Origin: Cyclobacteriaceae bacterium
Lineage (GTDB): Bacteria; Bacteroidota; Bacteroidia; Cytophagales; Cyclobacteriaceae
Reading direction: 5' to 3'
Assembly: GCA_019638355.1 (NCBI GenBank)
Contig: JAHBTY010000002.1
Span: forward strand, 664,108 to 728,107
Length of the DNA: 64,000 bases
In this document: positions 37,017 through 44,492 of the stretch, in pieces
How positions within the stretch are numbered: the stretch's first letter is position 1
Layout: every line of letters begins with the position of its first letter
Notes under the pieces: generated by a model
Database searches by the model: none
What the model saw: the letters and a program-made list of their open reading frames with translations, nothing else
Told to the model about the DNA's origin: nothing
Position numbers and translations under genes: made by a program

Positions 37017-37320
37017 TTAAAATAGCGGATTGTTCGATAACAATCTATAGCTACTATGGATAGTAAGAATATCCACTCGATTTTCGTTTACAATTCTGTA
37101 AACAATTCGATAATTGCCCTCAATTAATTCACGTAATGATTGATTTGAGAATTCAGGAACAACCCGCCCCGAATGCGGAAAATCTCTGAGTATTTCAGAG
37201 CGACTTAAAAAAACGGGTTGTCTGAATTTTTGCAAATTGTTCTGAATCTCGTGCAATATATTCTGCAATGCTCTCCACATCTTGAAGGGCTGGAGGCGTC
37301 CAATTTATTTCAATAGCCAT
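37017..37320 (-). pseudogene. ParE/RelE-like toxin, frameshifted
   Basis: The ATG at 37320 opens MAIEINWTPPALQDVESIAE and then YIARDSEQFAKIQTTRFF, a standard ParE-like N-terminus, but this frame stops soon after a run of seven T (37207-37213). The next frame continues LSRSEILRDFPHSGR, VVPEFSN, ELIEGNYRIVYRI and VDILTIHSSYR, the usual C-terminal half. Removing one T restores a toxin of about 100 aa. The gene overlaps its antitoxin by 16 bp. Either the toxin is inactivated or the run contains a read error or a slippage site. Confidence 0.8.
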
Positions 37321-37490
37321 TTCTTAAGATGCTGCTTAGCCTCATCGTGAGAAATTACCCGATTGCTGTTAGAGTACTCCAAACCCTTTTCGACCTTCTC
37401 AATAAAAATCAATCGATCCAGAAAATCTTCTAAACGAAAAGTTTCAGGCAATTCAGTCAACGTTTCAAGTACTTGTTGTTTAGTAAGCAT
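37305..37490 (-). CDS. Antitoxin partner of the ParE/RelE-like toxin
   Basis: 61 aa from the ATG at 37490; the TTG at 37496 is rejected. The sequence MLTKQQVLETLTELPETF is followed by RLEDFLDRLIFIEKVEKGLE and then HDEAKQHLKKWL. This helix-rich layout, with an N-terminal DUF2281-like segment and a C-terminal toxin-binding helix, is typical of Bacteroidota antitoxins beside RelE/ParE toxins. A TATATTTG box is only 3 nt upstream of the ATG. It is intact while its toxin is not. Confidence 0.75.
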   Translation of the reverse strand: MLTKQQVLETLTELPETFRLEDFLDRLIFIEKVEKGLEYSNSNRVISHDEAKQHLKKWLLK

Positions 37491-37493
37491 AAA

Positions 37494-37501
37494 CAAATAT
37501 A
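37494..37501 (-). promoter_or_regulatory. -7 element just upstream of the antitoxin ATG
   Basis: TATATTTG on the minus strand matches TAnnTTTG. The ATG begins only 4 nt downstream, at about the expected transcription start, so the message could be leaderless. Confidence 0.4.
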
Positions 37502-37508
37502 ATTAAAT

Positions 37509-38117
37509 TCAATTGGGTTTCTTCCACTCTACCGTGTTAATAAAGTGCAACGTTTCCTTCTTCATAAACTCTATGGCGGGTGCCAATGAATCATTCTGCA
37601 CCGCTGTATTAAAATATAATGCACCGCGTAAAAAATTTTGCGTGGAGTCCGTCATCGTAAATTGAAACTGGCTCGGTACATCACCGGCTATTTCGGCTAT
37701 TATGGCTCTTTTACCCGAGGGTGTAACAACACTCACCTCATCAATTGCGTATGCTTTTATCTGCTGCTTGGAGGTTAGCCGATAGGCATCGTTTAGCAAC
37801 GTCTTTAATAAATCTTCTTTGCTGTTTAATTTTTTGTAGGTGATATGAATATTGGCTTTTAGTTGGGGATAATAAATTTCTACCCAATGCCGTTCGCTTA
37901 TCCACGATGTATCATCGAGTAAGCGTGCATGTTTGGAATACTCAAAACGATAAGGCAATGTATCGGGCGAAAGTTGATACTCGGCAGGCGGAAGAACCAA
38001 ACGATTATACCCTTTGGGTTTTGGCTTATAATCAGTCTTGCAACTTGCCAGCACAAGGCTACTAAAAAACAGGCCCCATGATAAAAGAATCATGGGGCTT
38101 TGGTTTAGCTTTTTCAT
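37509..38117 (-). CDS. gldD: Gliding motility lipoprotein GldD
   Basis: 202-aa lipoprotein with lipobox LVLASC (Cys about 26). YKPKPKGYNRLVLPPAEYQ after the lipobox is the GldD signature. The body has KHARLLDD, WVEIYYPQLKANIHITYK and a C-terminal helix FMKKETLHFINTVEW. GldD is needed for type IX secretion/gliding in Flavobacterium. It begins directly at the ssb stop (TAA then ATG). In Flavobacterium the order is ssb-gldE-gldD; here gldE is not present between them. Confidence 0.88.
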   Translation of the reverse strand: MKKLNQSPMILLSWGLFFSSLVLASCKTDYKPKPKGYNRLVLPPAEYQLSPDTLPYRFEYSKHARLLDDTSWISERHWVEIYYPQLKANIHITYKKLNSKEDLLKTLLNDAYRLTSKQQIKAYAIDEVSVVTPSGKRAIIAEIAGDVPSQFQFTMTDSTQNFLRGALYFNTAVQNDSLAPAIEFMKKETLHFINTVEWKKPN

Positions 38118-38552
38118 TTAGAAGGGAAGATCGTCTGTAGCATTGTCATTCGATTTAAAATCATCGCCCCCCGACTGTTGGCTGTATGCAGGTGTTGATC
38201 CGCCAGAACTTCCACCTCCCGAACGTGAACCGAGCAAAGTCATGTTATCACCAACAATCTCAGTTGTATAACGGGTTACACCTTCTTTTTCCCAACTTCG
38301 CGTGCGCAATTTACCTTCAATATAAACCTGATCGCCCTTGTGCAAGTATTTGGCCGCTATGTCGGCCAACCCACGCCACAGCACAACGTTATGCCATTCA
38401 GTTATTTCCTTTTTTTCGCCCGTGTTGCGATCCTTATACGTTTCGCTTGTGGCCATGGTAAAATTGGCTACTGTGGCTCCGTTTTCAAGGTTTCTAACTT
38501 CCGGATCCTTGCCCAGCCTGCCTACTAAAATTACTTTGTTTACACCTGACAT
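38118..38552 (-). CDS. ssb: Single-stranded DNA-binding protein
   Basis: 144 aa from the ATG at 38552 ([20 protein letters not shown]); an upstream extension of 23 residues is not family-like. The OB fold spans about 1-110, including [20 protein letters not shown] and [17 protein letters not shown] Gly/Ser-rich linker follows, and the acidic tip DDLPF is the binding site for partner proteins. It lies in the mutY-ssb-gldD operon. Confidence 0.95.
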   Translation of the reverse strand: MSGVNKVILVGRLGKDPEVRNLENGATVANFTMATSETYKDRNTGEKKEITEWHNVVLWRGLADIAAKYLHKGDQVYIEGKLRTRSWEKEGVTRYTTEIVGDNMTLLGSRSGGGSSGGSTPAYSQQSGGDDFKSNDNATDDLPF

Positions 38553-38639
38553 ATATTTATTTGTTTTGTTTTCTGATAAGATTACTGCGGCACGAACACG
38601 CAACCCGCCTGGAAATTTCAAAAGTAACCATTATTTACA

Positions 38640-39692
38640 CTACTGTAAATAACCAACGTCTTGCAAGTAACGCGAAATTAAAACCGGTTTGGGCAAATGT
38701 TCAACTTGTTTTTTAGTATATGATTTTAAACCGGCTGTATCCATTTGTTTTTTCAGCTTTGCATTTATTTCTGTTACCTCAATAAACCGGGCCACCAATT
38801 TCTGATGTGATAAAATATGTTTGTACTCTTTGCTGACGCGATCTGAACCTGTTAGCTGAAATTTTTCCGAAAGCTTTCGGGTGTTGAGCGATTTACTTTC
38901 TTCGTGCAAATAAAAATCGTATAACCCACTCCAGATGTCGTCAGTCGTGCGCTTGCGCATTAATAATTGTTTACCGTTGCGTACAACCAGATAATAGAAA
39001 TAACGGGTTTTTACTGTGGTCCGGTTTAACTTAACCGGTAACTGTGTTTGCAGGTTCTGTTGGTTTGCCACACACAACCGCGCAAGCGGGCAACTTTTGC
39101 AGAATGGATTAACCGGTGTGCATTGCAGCGCACCAAACTCCATAATAGCCTGATTAAAAACTGCTGGTTTTTCTTTGGGAATTAATTCATTCGCTTTTTC
39201 AAAGAAAAATTTTTTACCTGCCGGTGATGCTATATCATGTTCGATTCCAAGCACACGTGCTAAAACTCTAAACACATTACCATCTACCACAGCCACAGGT
39301 TCGTTAAATGCAAATGATGCAATGGCGGCTGCCGTGTAGCTACCAACACCGGGCAGCTTTAATAATTCTTCGTATGTATCCGGAAATTTTCCGTTGTACT
39401 CGGCAACCACTTTTTTGGCACAAGCATGCAGGTTGCGTGCACGAGTGTAATAACCCAGCCCTTGCCAAAGGCGCAACACTTCGTCTTGCGGAGCGGCTGC
39501 CAGTTTTTTTATGGTTGCATAGTGTTTGGCAAATGCGAGGTAGTAGGGTAACCCTTGTGCAACGCGTGTTTGTTGCAAAATAATTTCCGAAAGCCAGATT
39601 TTGTAAGGATCGCGGGTATGGCGCCACGGCAGATCGCGCTTGTTTTGATCGTACCAGTCCATCAACAGCCTTGCAAACGCAGTCTTATTCAT
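38640..39692 (-). CDS. mutY: A/G-specific adenine glycosylase
   Basis: 350-aa base-excision glycosylase that removes adenine opposite 8-oxoguanine. It contains the helix-hairpin-helix LPGVGSYTAAAIASFAF (about 114-130) with the catalytic Asp in VAVVDGNVFRV. The 4Fe-4S ligands are in C-x6-C-x2-C-x5-C (CTPVNPFCKSCPLARLC). A C-terminal NUDIX-like 8-oxoG recognition domain (about 225-350) completes it. It is divergent from the HU gene and upstream of ssb. Confidence 0.95.
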   Translation of the reverse strand: MNKTAFARLLMDWYDQNKRDLPWRHTRDPYKIWLSEIILQQTRVAQGLPYYLAFAKHYATIKKLAAAPQDEVLRLWQGLGYYTRARNLHACAKKVVAEYNGKFPDTYEELLKLPGVGSYTAAAIASFAFNEPVAVVDGNVFRVLARVLGIEHDIASPAGKKFFFEKANELIPKEKPAVFNQAIMEFGALQCTPVNPFCKSCPLARLCVANQQNLQTQLPVKLNRTTVKTRYFYYLVVRNGKQLLMRKRTTDDIWSGLYDFYLHEESKSLNTRKLSEKFQLTGSDRVSKEYKHILSHQKLVARFIEVTEINAKLKKQMDTAGLKSYTKKQVEHLPKPVLISRYLQDVGYLQ

Positions 39693-39800
39693 TAAAAATT
39701 AAAATATCGCGAAAGTGTGAAAAACAATCGTTTCACAGCGAATGTTTCGACTGCTGGTCGCAATTATTCATTCCATGTGGGTGATAATCAATAATTTCAT

Positions 39801-39830
39801 TTTGCGATTGCAGAAACTCGGTTAAATTTG
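39801..39830 (+). promoter_or_regulatory. Promoter of the HU gene
   Basis: TTTG at 39801-39804, an 18-nt spacer, then TAAATTTG at 39823-39830: a near-ideal Bacteroidota -33/-7 pair. The implied leader to the GTG start at 39892 is about 55 nt. Confidence 0.65.
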
Positions 39831-39891
39831 CAGCCCTGATTTTTAAGAAGCATCGCAATACTCTTTATTTCATATAAAACATTTTTAAGCC

Positions 39892-40200
39892 GTGACCAAA
39901 GCTGACGTAATCAACCAAATCGCTGAAAAAACCGGAATCGATAAAGCAGATGTATCTGCTACCGTAGAAGCATTTTTTAACATTGTAAAATCCAACATGG
40001 CGGGCGGCCACAATATATATGTGCGCGGCTTCGGCAGTTTTATTAATAAGAAGCGAAAGAAGAAGATCGCCCGCAATATTTCTCGCAACACGGCCATTGT
40101 AATTGATGAGCACTATATTCCCAGCTTTAAGCCAGCTAAAATTTTCATTAACAAAATCAAGAACAGCGAAAAAGTAAAGCAGCTCGCTGAAAAAAATTAA
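39892..40200 (+). CDS. HU-family DNA-binding protein
   Basis: 102-aa nucleoid protein with a GTG start (MTKADVINQIAEKTGIDKAD). The helical dimer base spans 1-40. The arm region has YVRGFGSFINKKRKKKIARN, the family GFGSF motif, then the basic arm with PSFKPAKIFI. It bends DNA non-specifically. A Bacteroidota promoter lies upstream and a hairpin follows in the gap to the TPR gene. This mutY-HU-TPR-rng order is common in the phylum. Confidence 0.93.
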   Translation: MTKADVINQIAEKTGIDKADVSATVEAFFNIVKSNMAGGHNIYVRGFGSFINKKRKKKIARNISRNTAIVIDEHYIPSFKPAKIFINKIKNSEKVKQLAEKN

Positions 40201-40216
40201 CCCATTCATCAATCTA

Positions 40217-40247
40217 CAGATTAGCCAATTTTATTATTGGCAATCTG
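40217..40247 (+). terminator. Hairpin between HU and TPR genes
   Basis: CAGATTAGCCAAT (40217-40229) pairs with ATTGGCAATCTG (40236-40247), 12 pairs with one bulged A and a 6-nt AT loop. There is no T-run, so it may attenuate, stabilise the HU message or act as an imperfect terminator. Confidence 0.5.
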
Positions 40248-40262
40248 ACCAATGGATAGTTA

Positions 40263-41069
40263 ATGTTAAAGACACGCATCATTTTAGTTAGTGTAGCTGC
40301 CCTGTTGGTGGTGCTTATTTTTATGCTACCCAAATCGGTAGTAGAAAATGAAAGCCAGCTTAAGGAAGCTGCCCCCGAAGAGGTTGCGCAAGGTGCTGGC
40401 CATGCGGCCGTACCGGCTACTCTTTCGGCTACGATTAAACGCATCCGAGCCCGGTTTCAATCGAATTCGTCAAATCAAAAAAATGCTATCTTTGCCGACT
40501 CTTTGAGAACCCTTTATACGCAGGCCGGTCAGTTTGATAGTGCCGCGTGGTTCGCAGAAGAGGCAGCAACGTTCTTTAACACAACCGAAAGTTTTTTGAA
40601 TGCCGGCAACAGCTATTACGAAGCTTATACCTTCGCCATGGAACCAACCCGGCAAGAACAATTGGCCGAAAAAACACGCACGTGGTTAGGCAAGGTAATA
40701 GCAGTTGACTCTAAAAACCTGGAAGCTAAAACCAAAATTGCCATGACTTACTTTACATCTAACCCTCCGCAAGGGGTTGGGCTGTTGCGCGAGGTGCTGG
40801 CCGAAGATCCAAAAAACGAATTTGCACTTTATAATATGGGTATGTTGGCCGTGCAATCCAGGCAGTACGATCGGGCTATCGAACGGCTGGAAGAATTGAA
40901 AGCAGTTAATCCCAATCATATACAAGGTGCACTTATGCTGGGCGTAGCCTATGCCAACAAAGGCAATAAAGATAAAGCCCGCCAGCAGTTTAAATTAGTA
41001 AAGACATTGGATAAGGATCCGGCTGTTCAGGCAACAGCAGATTCATATCTGAAAGATTTAGATAAATAA
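40263..41069 (+). CDS. Tetratricopeptide-repeat protein with N-terminal membrane anchor
   Basis: 268 aa. One transmembrane helix (IILVSVAALLVVLIFML, about 6-22) is followed by a linker and three or four TPR-like helix pairs from about residue 70. These include LEAKTKIAMTYFTSNPP, EFALYNMGMLAVQSRQYDRA and IQGALMLGVAYANKGNKDKA. TPRs mediate protein contacts; the partner is unknown. Lies between the HU gene and rng. Confidence 0.88.
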   Translation: MLKTRIILVSVAALLVVLIFMLPKSVVENESQLKEAAPEEVAQGAGHAAVPATLSATIKRIRARFQSNSSNQKNAIFADSLRTLYTQAGQFDSAAWFAEEAATFFNTTESFLNAGNSYYEAYTFAMEPTRQEQLAEKTRTWLGKVIAVDSKNLEAKTKIAMTYFTSNPPQGVGLLREVLAEDPKNEFALYNMGMLAVQSRQYDRAIERLEELKAVNPNHIQGALMLGVAYANKGNKDKARQQFKLVKTLDKDPAVQATADSYLKDLDK

Positions 41070-41115
41070 TTGTTCAACCCCGTTTCGCTATTGCGGAACA
41101 AAAACCTAAAGCATT

Positions 41116-41205
41116 ATGCCAAGTGGTAAGAAAAGAAAAAAACACAAGATGGCTACTCACAAGCGCAAGAAGCGTTTGAGAAAGAACAGACATAAGAAGA
41201 AATAA
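41116..41205 (+). CDS. 29-aa basic protein, AURKAIP1/COX24 (mS38/bS22)-like ribosomal mini-protein
   Basis: A 30-codon gene (MPSGKKRKKHKMATHKRKKR, then LRKNRHKKK), with over half its residues Lys or Arg. The MxxHKRKKRLRKNRHK core matches the AURKAIP1/COX24 motif of mitochondrial mS38 and mycobacterial bS22, small-subunit ribosome components. Its position just upstream of rng is conserved in Bacteroidota (from memory). Ribosome association here is inferred. Confidence 0.8.
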   Translation: MPSGKKRKKHKMATHKRKKRLRKNRHKKK

Positions 41206-41224
41206 ACCATTCACACTTGTTCCT

Positions 41225-41256
41225 CCCTATTTTCCGATAGCTATCAGGAAATAGGG
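41225..41256. repeat. Palindromic repeat with GATAGCTATC core
   Basis: A 32-bp near-perfect inverted repeat with no loop: CCCTATTTTCCGATAG followed by CTATCAGGAAATAGGG (two mismatched pairs). Its core CCGATAGCTATC is shared with the coding-region palindrome at 19880-19899. The following CTGGGGTGAG...AAAATTT also occurs beside the hairpin at 51281-51304. It lies 27 bp upstream of the rng start. Confidence 0.65.
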
Positions 41257-41283
41257 CTGGGGTGAGTTAAAATTTTTAAAGTT

Positions 41284-42873
41284 TTGAGTAACGAACTTAT
41301 AATCAGTGCTACTCAGAACGGATGTCGCATAGCCCTTCTTAAAGACAAACAGCTTGTTGAATTTCATGAAGATGAAGGCGGTAACAAGTTTGTTGTCGGT
41401 GATATTTACCTGGGTACTGTTAAAAAGGTAGTACAAGGACTTAATGCAGCGTTTATTGATATCGGGTACGAAAAGGATGCATTTCTGCATTACCTGGATC
41501 TGGGCCCAAAATTCAATTCGCTTCAAAAATTCACCAAGCTGGTAAAAGCCAAAAAGATTACCGGGGGCAGGCTGGAAAAATTTCAAATTGAGAAAGACAT
41601 TGACAAGCATGGCAAAATAGGCCAGCAACTTTCCAAAGGCCAGCTCATTCCGGTACAGGTAGTAAAAGAACCAATTTCTACCAAAGGCCCGCGACTTTCG
41701 TGCGAGTTATCAATTGCCGGACGCTACCTCGTACTGGTACCCTTCGGTAATGGCGTAAATGTTTCAAAGCGTATTTCCAGCAGCGAGGAGCGTAAGCGCT
41801 TGCAGCGCCTCATTCAATCAATCAAACCCGAAAACTTTGGGGTGATTATCCGCACCGTTGCCGAAGGCAAAGAGGTTGCTGAGTTGGATAAGGACTTGCG
41901 TAACCTGGTTAAAACCTGGGATGAGGGTGTGGCGCGCCTGGTGGAGGGCAACCCACGCGATAAAATGATTGGTGAGCTAAGTAAAACCTCATCGGTATTG
42001 CGCGATGTGCTCAACGAGTCGTTCGACAATGTGCACGTGGACGACAAAAAAATCTTTGAAGAAGTAAAGGGCTACATTCACAACATTGCGCCCGAAAAAG
42101 AAAAAATAGTAAAACTCTACTCCGGCAAAGCCAAAATTTTTGAACACTACGGAATTGAAAAACAAATCAAGTCGGCCTTTGGGCAAACGGTGAGTTTGCG
42201 TGGTGGTGGGTACTTGATTATTGAGCATACCGAAGCGTTACATGTTATTGATGTAAACAGCGGCAACAAATCCAATCGCGAAGAAAACCAGGAAACCACT
42301 GCTGTATCCGTAAACATTGAAGCTGCCAAAGAAGTAGCGCGCCAGTTACGCTTGCGCGATATGGGTGGTATTATTGTGGTTGATTTTATAGATATGCGCA
42401 GTGCCGATAACAAGCGCGTAATTTATAACGCGATGAAGGAGGCAATGGAACTGGATCGTGCCAAGCATACGGTACTTCCGCTCTCTAAGTTTGGGTTAAT
42501 GCAGATTACCCGCGAGCGCGTGCGCCCGCAGATGAACATTGTTACCAAAGAGGTTTGCCCAACGTGTAACGGTACCGGTAGTATTGTGGCCAGCATTCTG
42601 ATTACCGATCAGATTGAACAGCACCTGGATCACTTGCTGATCAAACAAAATGAAAGCGATCTGGTACTTGCGCTGCATCCGTTTTTATATGCCTACTACA
42701 CAAAAGGCATTATTTCTAAACGAGTGAAGTTTTTCTTTAAGTACAAGAAGTGGTTAACGCTGGTAAAAGACAGTTCACTGGGCATTACCGAGTTTCACTT
42801 TTTAAATAAAGATGGGGAGGAGATTGAGGTGGGGAATAAGAGCACCCCAACAGTAATTATTGAAGAGGAGTAG
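41284..42873 (+). CDS. rng: Ribonuclease E/G
   Basis: 529-aa endoribonuclease acting on rRNA precursors and mRNA. The start is a TTG (MSNELIISATQNGCRIALL), which fits the conserved N-terminus of Bacteroidota RNase G; no ATG is available. An S1 domain (GDIYLGTVKKVVQGLNAAF, about 39-57) precedes the RNase H-like core. The catalytic aspartates are in VIDVNSGN and VVDFIDMR. The zinc-link CPTCNGTG is near residue 425. A terminator follows. Confidence 0.95.
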   Translation: MSNELIISATQNGCRIALLKDKQLVEFHEDEGGNKFVVGDIYLGTVKKVVQGLNAAFIDIGYEKDAFLHYLDLGPKFNSLQKFTKLVKAKKITGGRLEKFQIEKDIDKHGKIGQQLSKGQLIPVQVVKEPISTKGPRLSCELSIAGRYLVLVPFGNGVNVSKRISSSEERKRLQRLIQSIKPENFGVIIRTVAEGKEVAELDKDLRNLVKTWDEGVARLVEGNPRDKMIGELSKTSSVLRDVLNESFDNVHVDDKKIFEEVKGYIHNIAPEKEKIVKLYSGKAKIFEHYGIEKQIKSAFGQTVSLRGGGYLIIEHTEALHVIDVNSGNKSNREENQETTAVSVNIEAAKEVARQLRLRDMGGIIVVDFIDMRSADNKRVIYNAMKEAMELDRAKHTVLPLSKFGLMQITRERVRPQMNIVTKEVCPTCNGTGSIVASILITDQIEQHLDHLLIKQNESDLVLALHPFLYAYYTKGIISKRVKFFFKYKKWLTLVKDSSLGITEFHFLNKDGEEIEVGNKSTPTVIIEEE

Positions 42874-42941
42874 TTTTAAAAAACATTTATCCGATTGGGA
42901 TTGTTTAAATTTCATCGCCCAAGATAAGAAATTCATGAGCT

Positions 42942-42972
42942 TGAGCCCTCAATAGAAGAGGGCTCACTTTTT
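42942..42972 (+). terminator. Rho-independent terminator after rng
   Basis: TGAGCCCTC (42942-42950), loop AATAGAA, GAGGGCTCA (42958-42966), then CTTTTTAC. Perfect nine-base stem, 68 nt after the rng stop. Confidence 0.85.
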
Positions 42973-43091
42973 ACTGGCCAAGTAATTTTGTTATAATCAA
43001 ATATTTATAAAATGTTTGATAATAACAGCTCAAATCTTACATAGATTGAAATACAAGGTAACCACTTAATTTTATGTTCTCGTAACCCGAA

Positions 43092-43802
43092 ATGCGATAT
43101 TTCAATCTATTTCCTCTGCTTTTTTTAGTAGCCTTTGATTCTAATGGTCAAAAGTTATCGCTCGGTGTTTTTGCAGAGTATAATCTTTTGCATGTTTATA
43201 CAAGAACACAAATCAGTACAAAGTATTTAATTTTTAATTCGCAGAGTAGCTTTGATGGATTTCGGATTGGGGCTAATGGACAATGGAATTTGAGTAAAGG
43301 ATATTGGAGTTTTGAAGCCGGATATTTTCAAAATCAATCTTCTTTTACATTTGTTAATCTTACTCCCGATGAAGATCCTCAATTAGCTCCTGTTTGGTTT
43401 AGTTTGGAAAACATCTATTCTAACAGACGAATTGATATAAACTTCAATCGCGGAATAACATTATATCGTAAAAAAATTTATGCTGAGTTAGGAATACTTG
43501 GTTGCTATTGGATGAAGGATGAATTGGCTGGTGAACCAGATGCTTACTTCGAAGCGTCTGAGTCTCTTAGACGAACCAAAATCTTATTTAGATTCGCTGA
43601 TAGCTATAAAGACCTTTCTGCGAGTCTTAGAGTAAAACTTAGCTATACATTTGGGCCGCTTATCATTTACGTACACTCCGAAAAGAGTATTACCCCTATC
43701 TCTGAACAATTAGAGTATAACGGAGTTAACTACCTTTCAAATCAAAAGTACATGACCTATTCGATTGGTGTTAAATATTTAGTTCTTAATCGTGCCCAAT
43801 GA
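43092..43802 (+). CDS. Secreted, barrel-like protein of unknown function
   Basis: 236 aa with a short signal peptide (FPLLFLVAFDSNGQ, cleavage near residue 19). The mature part has repeated amphipathic strands rich in Tyr and Phe (YWSFEAGYFQNQSSFTFVN, ITLYRKKIYAELGILG, YMTYSIGVKYLVL), suggesting an outer-membrane barrel. No family recognised. It is three bases upstream of a similar gene, so the two are probably co-transcribed. Base composition is more AT-rich than the flanking rng and htpG genes. Confidence 0.72.
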   Translation: MRYFNLFPLLFLVAFDSNGQKLSLGVFAEYNLLHVYTRTQISTKYLIFNSQSSFDGFRIGANGQWNLSKGYWSFEAGYFQNQSSFTFVNLTPDEDPQLAPVWFSLENIYSNRRIDINFNRGITLYRKKIYAELGILGCYWMKDELAGEPDAYFEASESLRRTKILFRFADSYKDLSASLRVKLSYTFGPLIIYVHSEKSITPISEQLEYNGVNYLSNQKYMTYSIGVKYLVLNRAQ

Positions 43803-43805
43803 TTT

Positions 43806-44396
43806 ATGAAAAGTTTACTCATGCTCTTTACCGTAATTATCTACGTAAATTTTGGATATACTCAAGAAAGTAAATTTCAAAAAAAATGGGATTTTTCTGG
43901 CCGAATTTCGTTTGGTAGTGAGAACAACTATGGCAACCCCGGCTTGCTATTTCAAACAAATTTAAATTATCAGTTTCACAAGACTATTTCAACAACCGGT
44001 GCTCTTGGATTTTTTCATTCTTTGCCAGAATTAAATAAAGAGCCCGGTGCTGAACTCTCAACCTTTAGTGCTGCATTCATCGGATTTAACCTAATGCACA
44101 CGGCCGTATTCAATCAAAACAAGAACTACGTAAAAATACAAGGCGGAGCTTTACTAATTAATACGTCCTCTATATATCGAAATCTAACTCTAACCGCATT
44201 TGATGAATTTGGGAACCCATTTCAATATGTTGTTCCAAAGCAGGAAGTATTAACTAAAGTTGGTTACCATGTGGGTATGCTTGGCGGGGCCAACTTGTCT
44301 GAAAAAGTTTCTTTTGGTCTTAGCCTTGATATTTATAGTTATCAAATCTTTGGTGATATAGTTACAATCGGAATAGATTTAGGGTATAAATTCTAA
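43806..44396 (+). CDS. Outer-membrane beta-barrel-like protein, unknown
   Basis: 196 aa with a signal peptide (LLMLFTVIIYVNFGYTQ). The mature sequence has alternating strands with Gly turns, and the last strand VTIGIDLGYKF ends in Phe, typical of barrel-assembly signals. It immediately follows the gene at 43092 (3-bp gap), and the pair may form a small envelope unit. AT-rich like its partner. Confidence 0.72.
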   Translation: MKSLLMLFTVIIYVNFGYTQESKFQKKWDFSGRISFGSENNYGNPGLLFQTNLNYQFHKTISTTGALGFFHSLPELNKEPGAELSTFSAAFIGFNLMHTAVFNQNKNYVKIQGGALLINTSSIYRNLTLTAFDEFGNPFQYVVPKQEVLTKVGYHVGMLGGANLSEKVSFGLSLDIYSYQIFGDIVTIGIDLGYKF

Positions 44397-44492
44397 GCTA
44401 CCCACTTCTGCCAACCTGTCATTTTTTCTATTCTGGAATACCATTTGACTTGCTCGGGTTTATTATTTTTCAATTCTAAACGCTGACATTTT

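Noticed and set aside
38553-38621. 23-residue extension of ssb
   Set aside because: The SSB OB fold begins at [11 protein letters not shown]. The extension has no counterpart in the family.
40485-40494. TATCTTTG promoter-like box inside the TPR gene
   Set aside because: Lies within coding sequence with no downstream gene start; probably chance.
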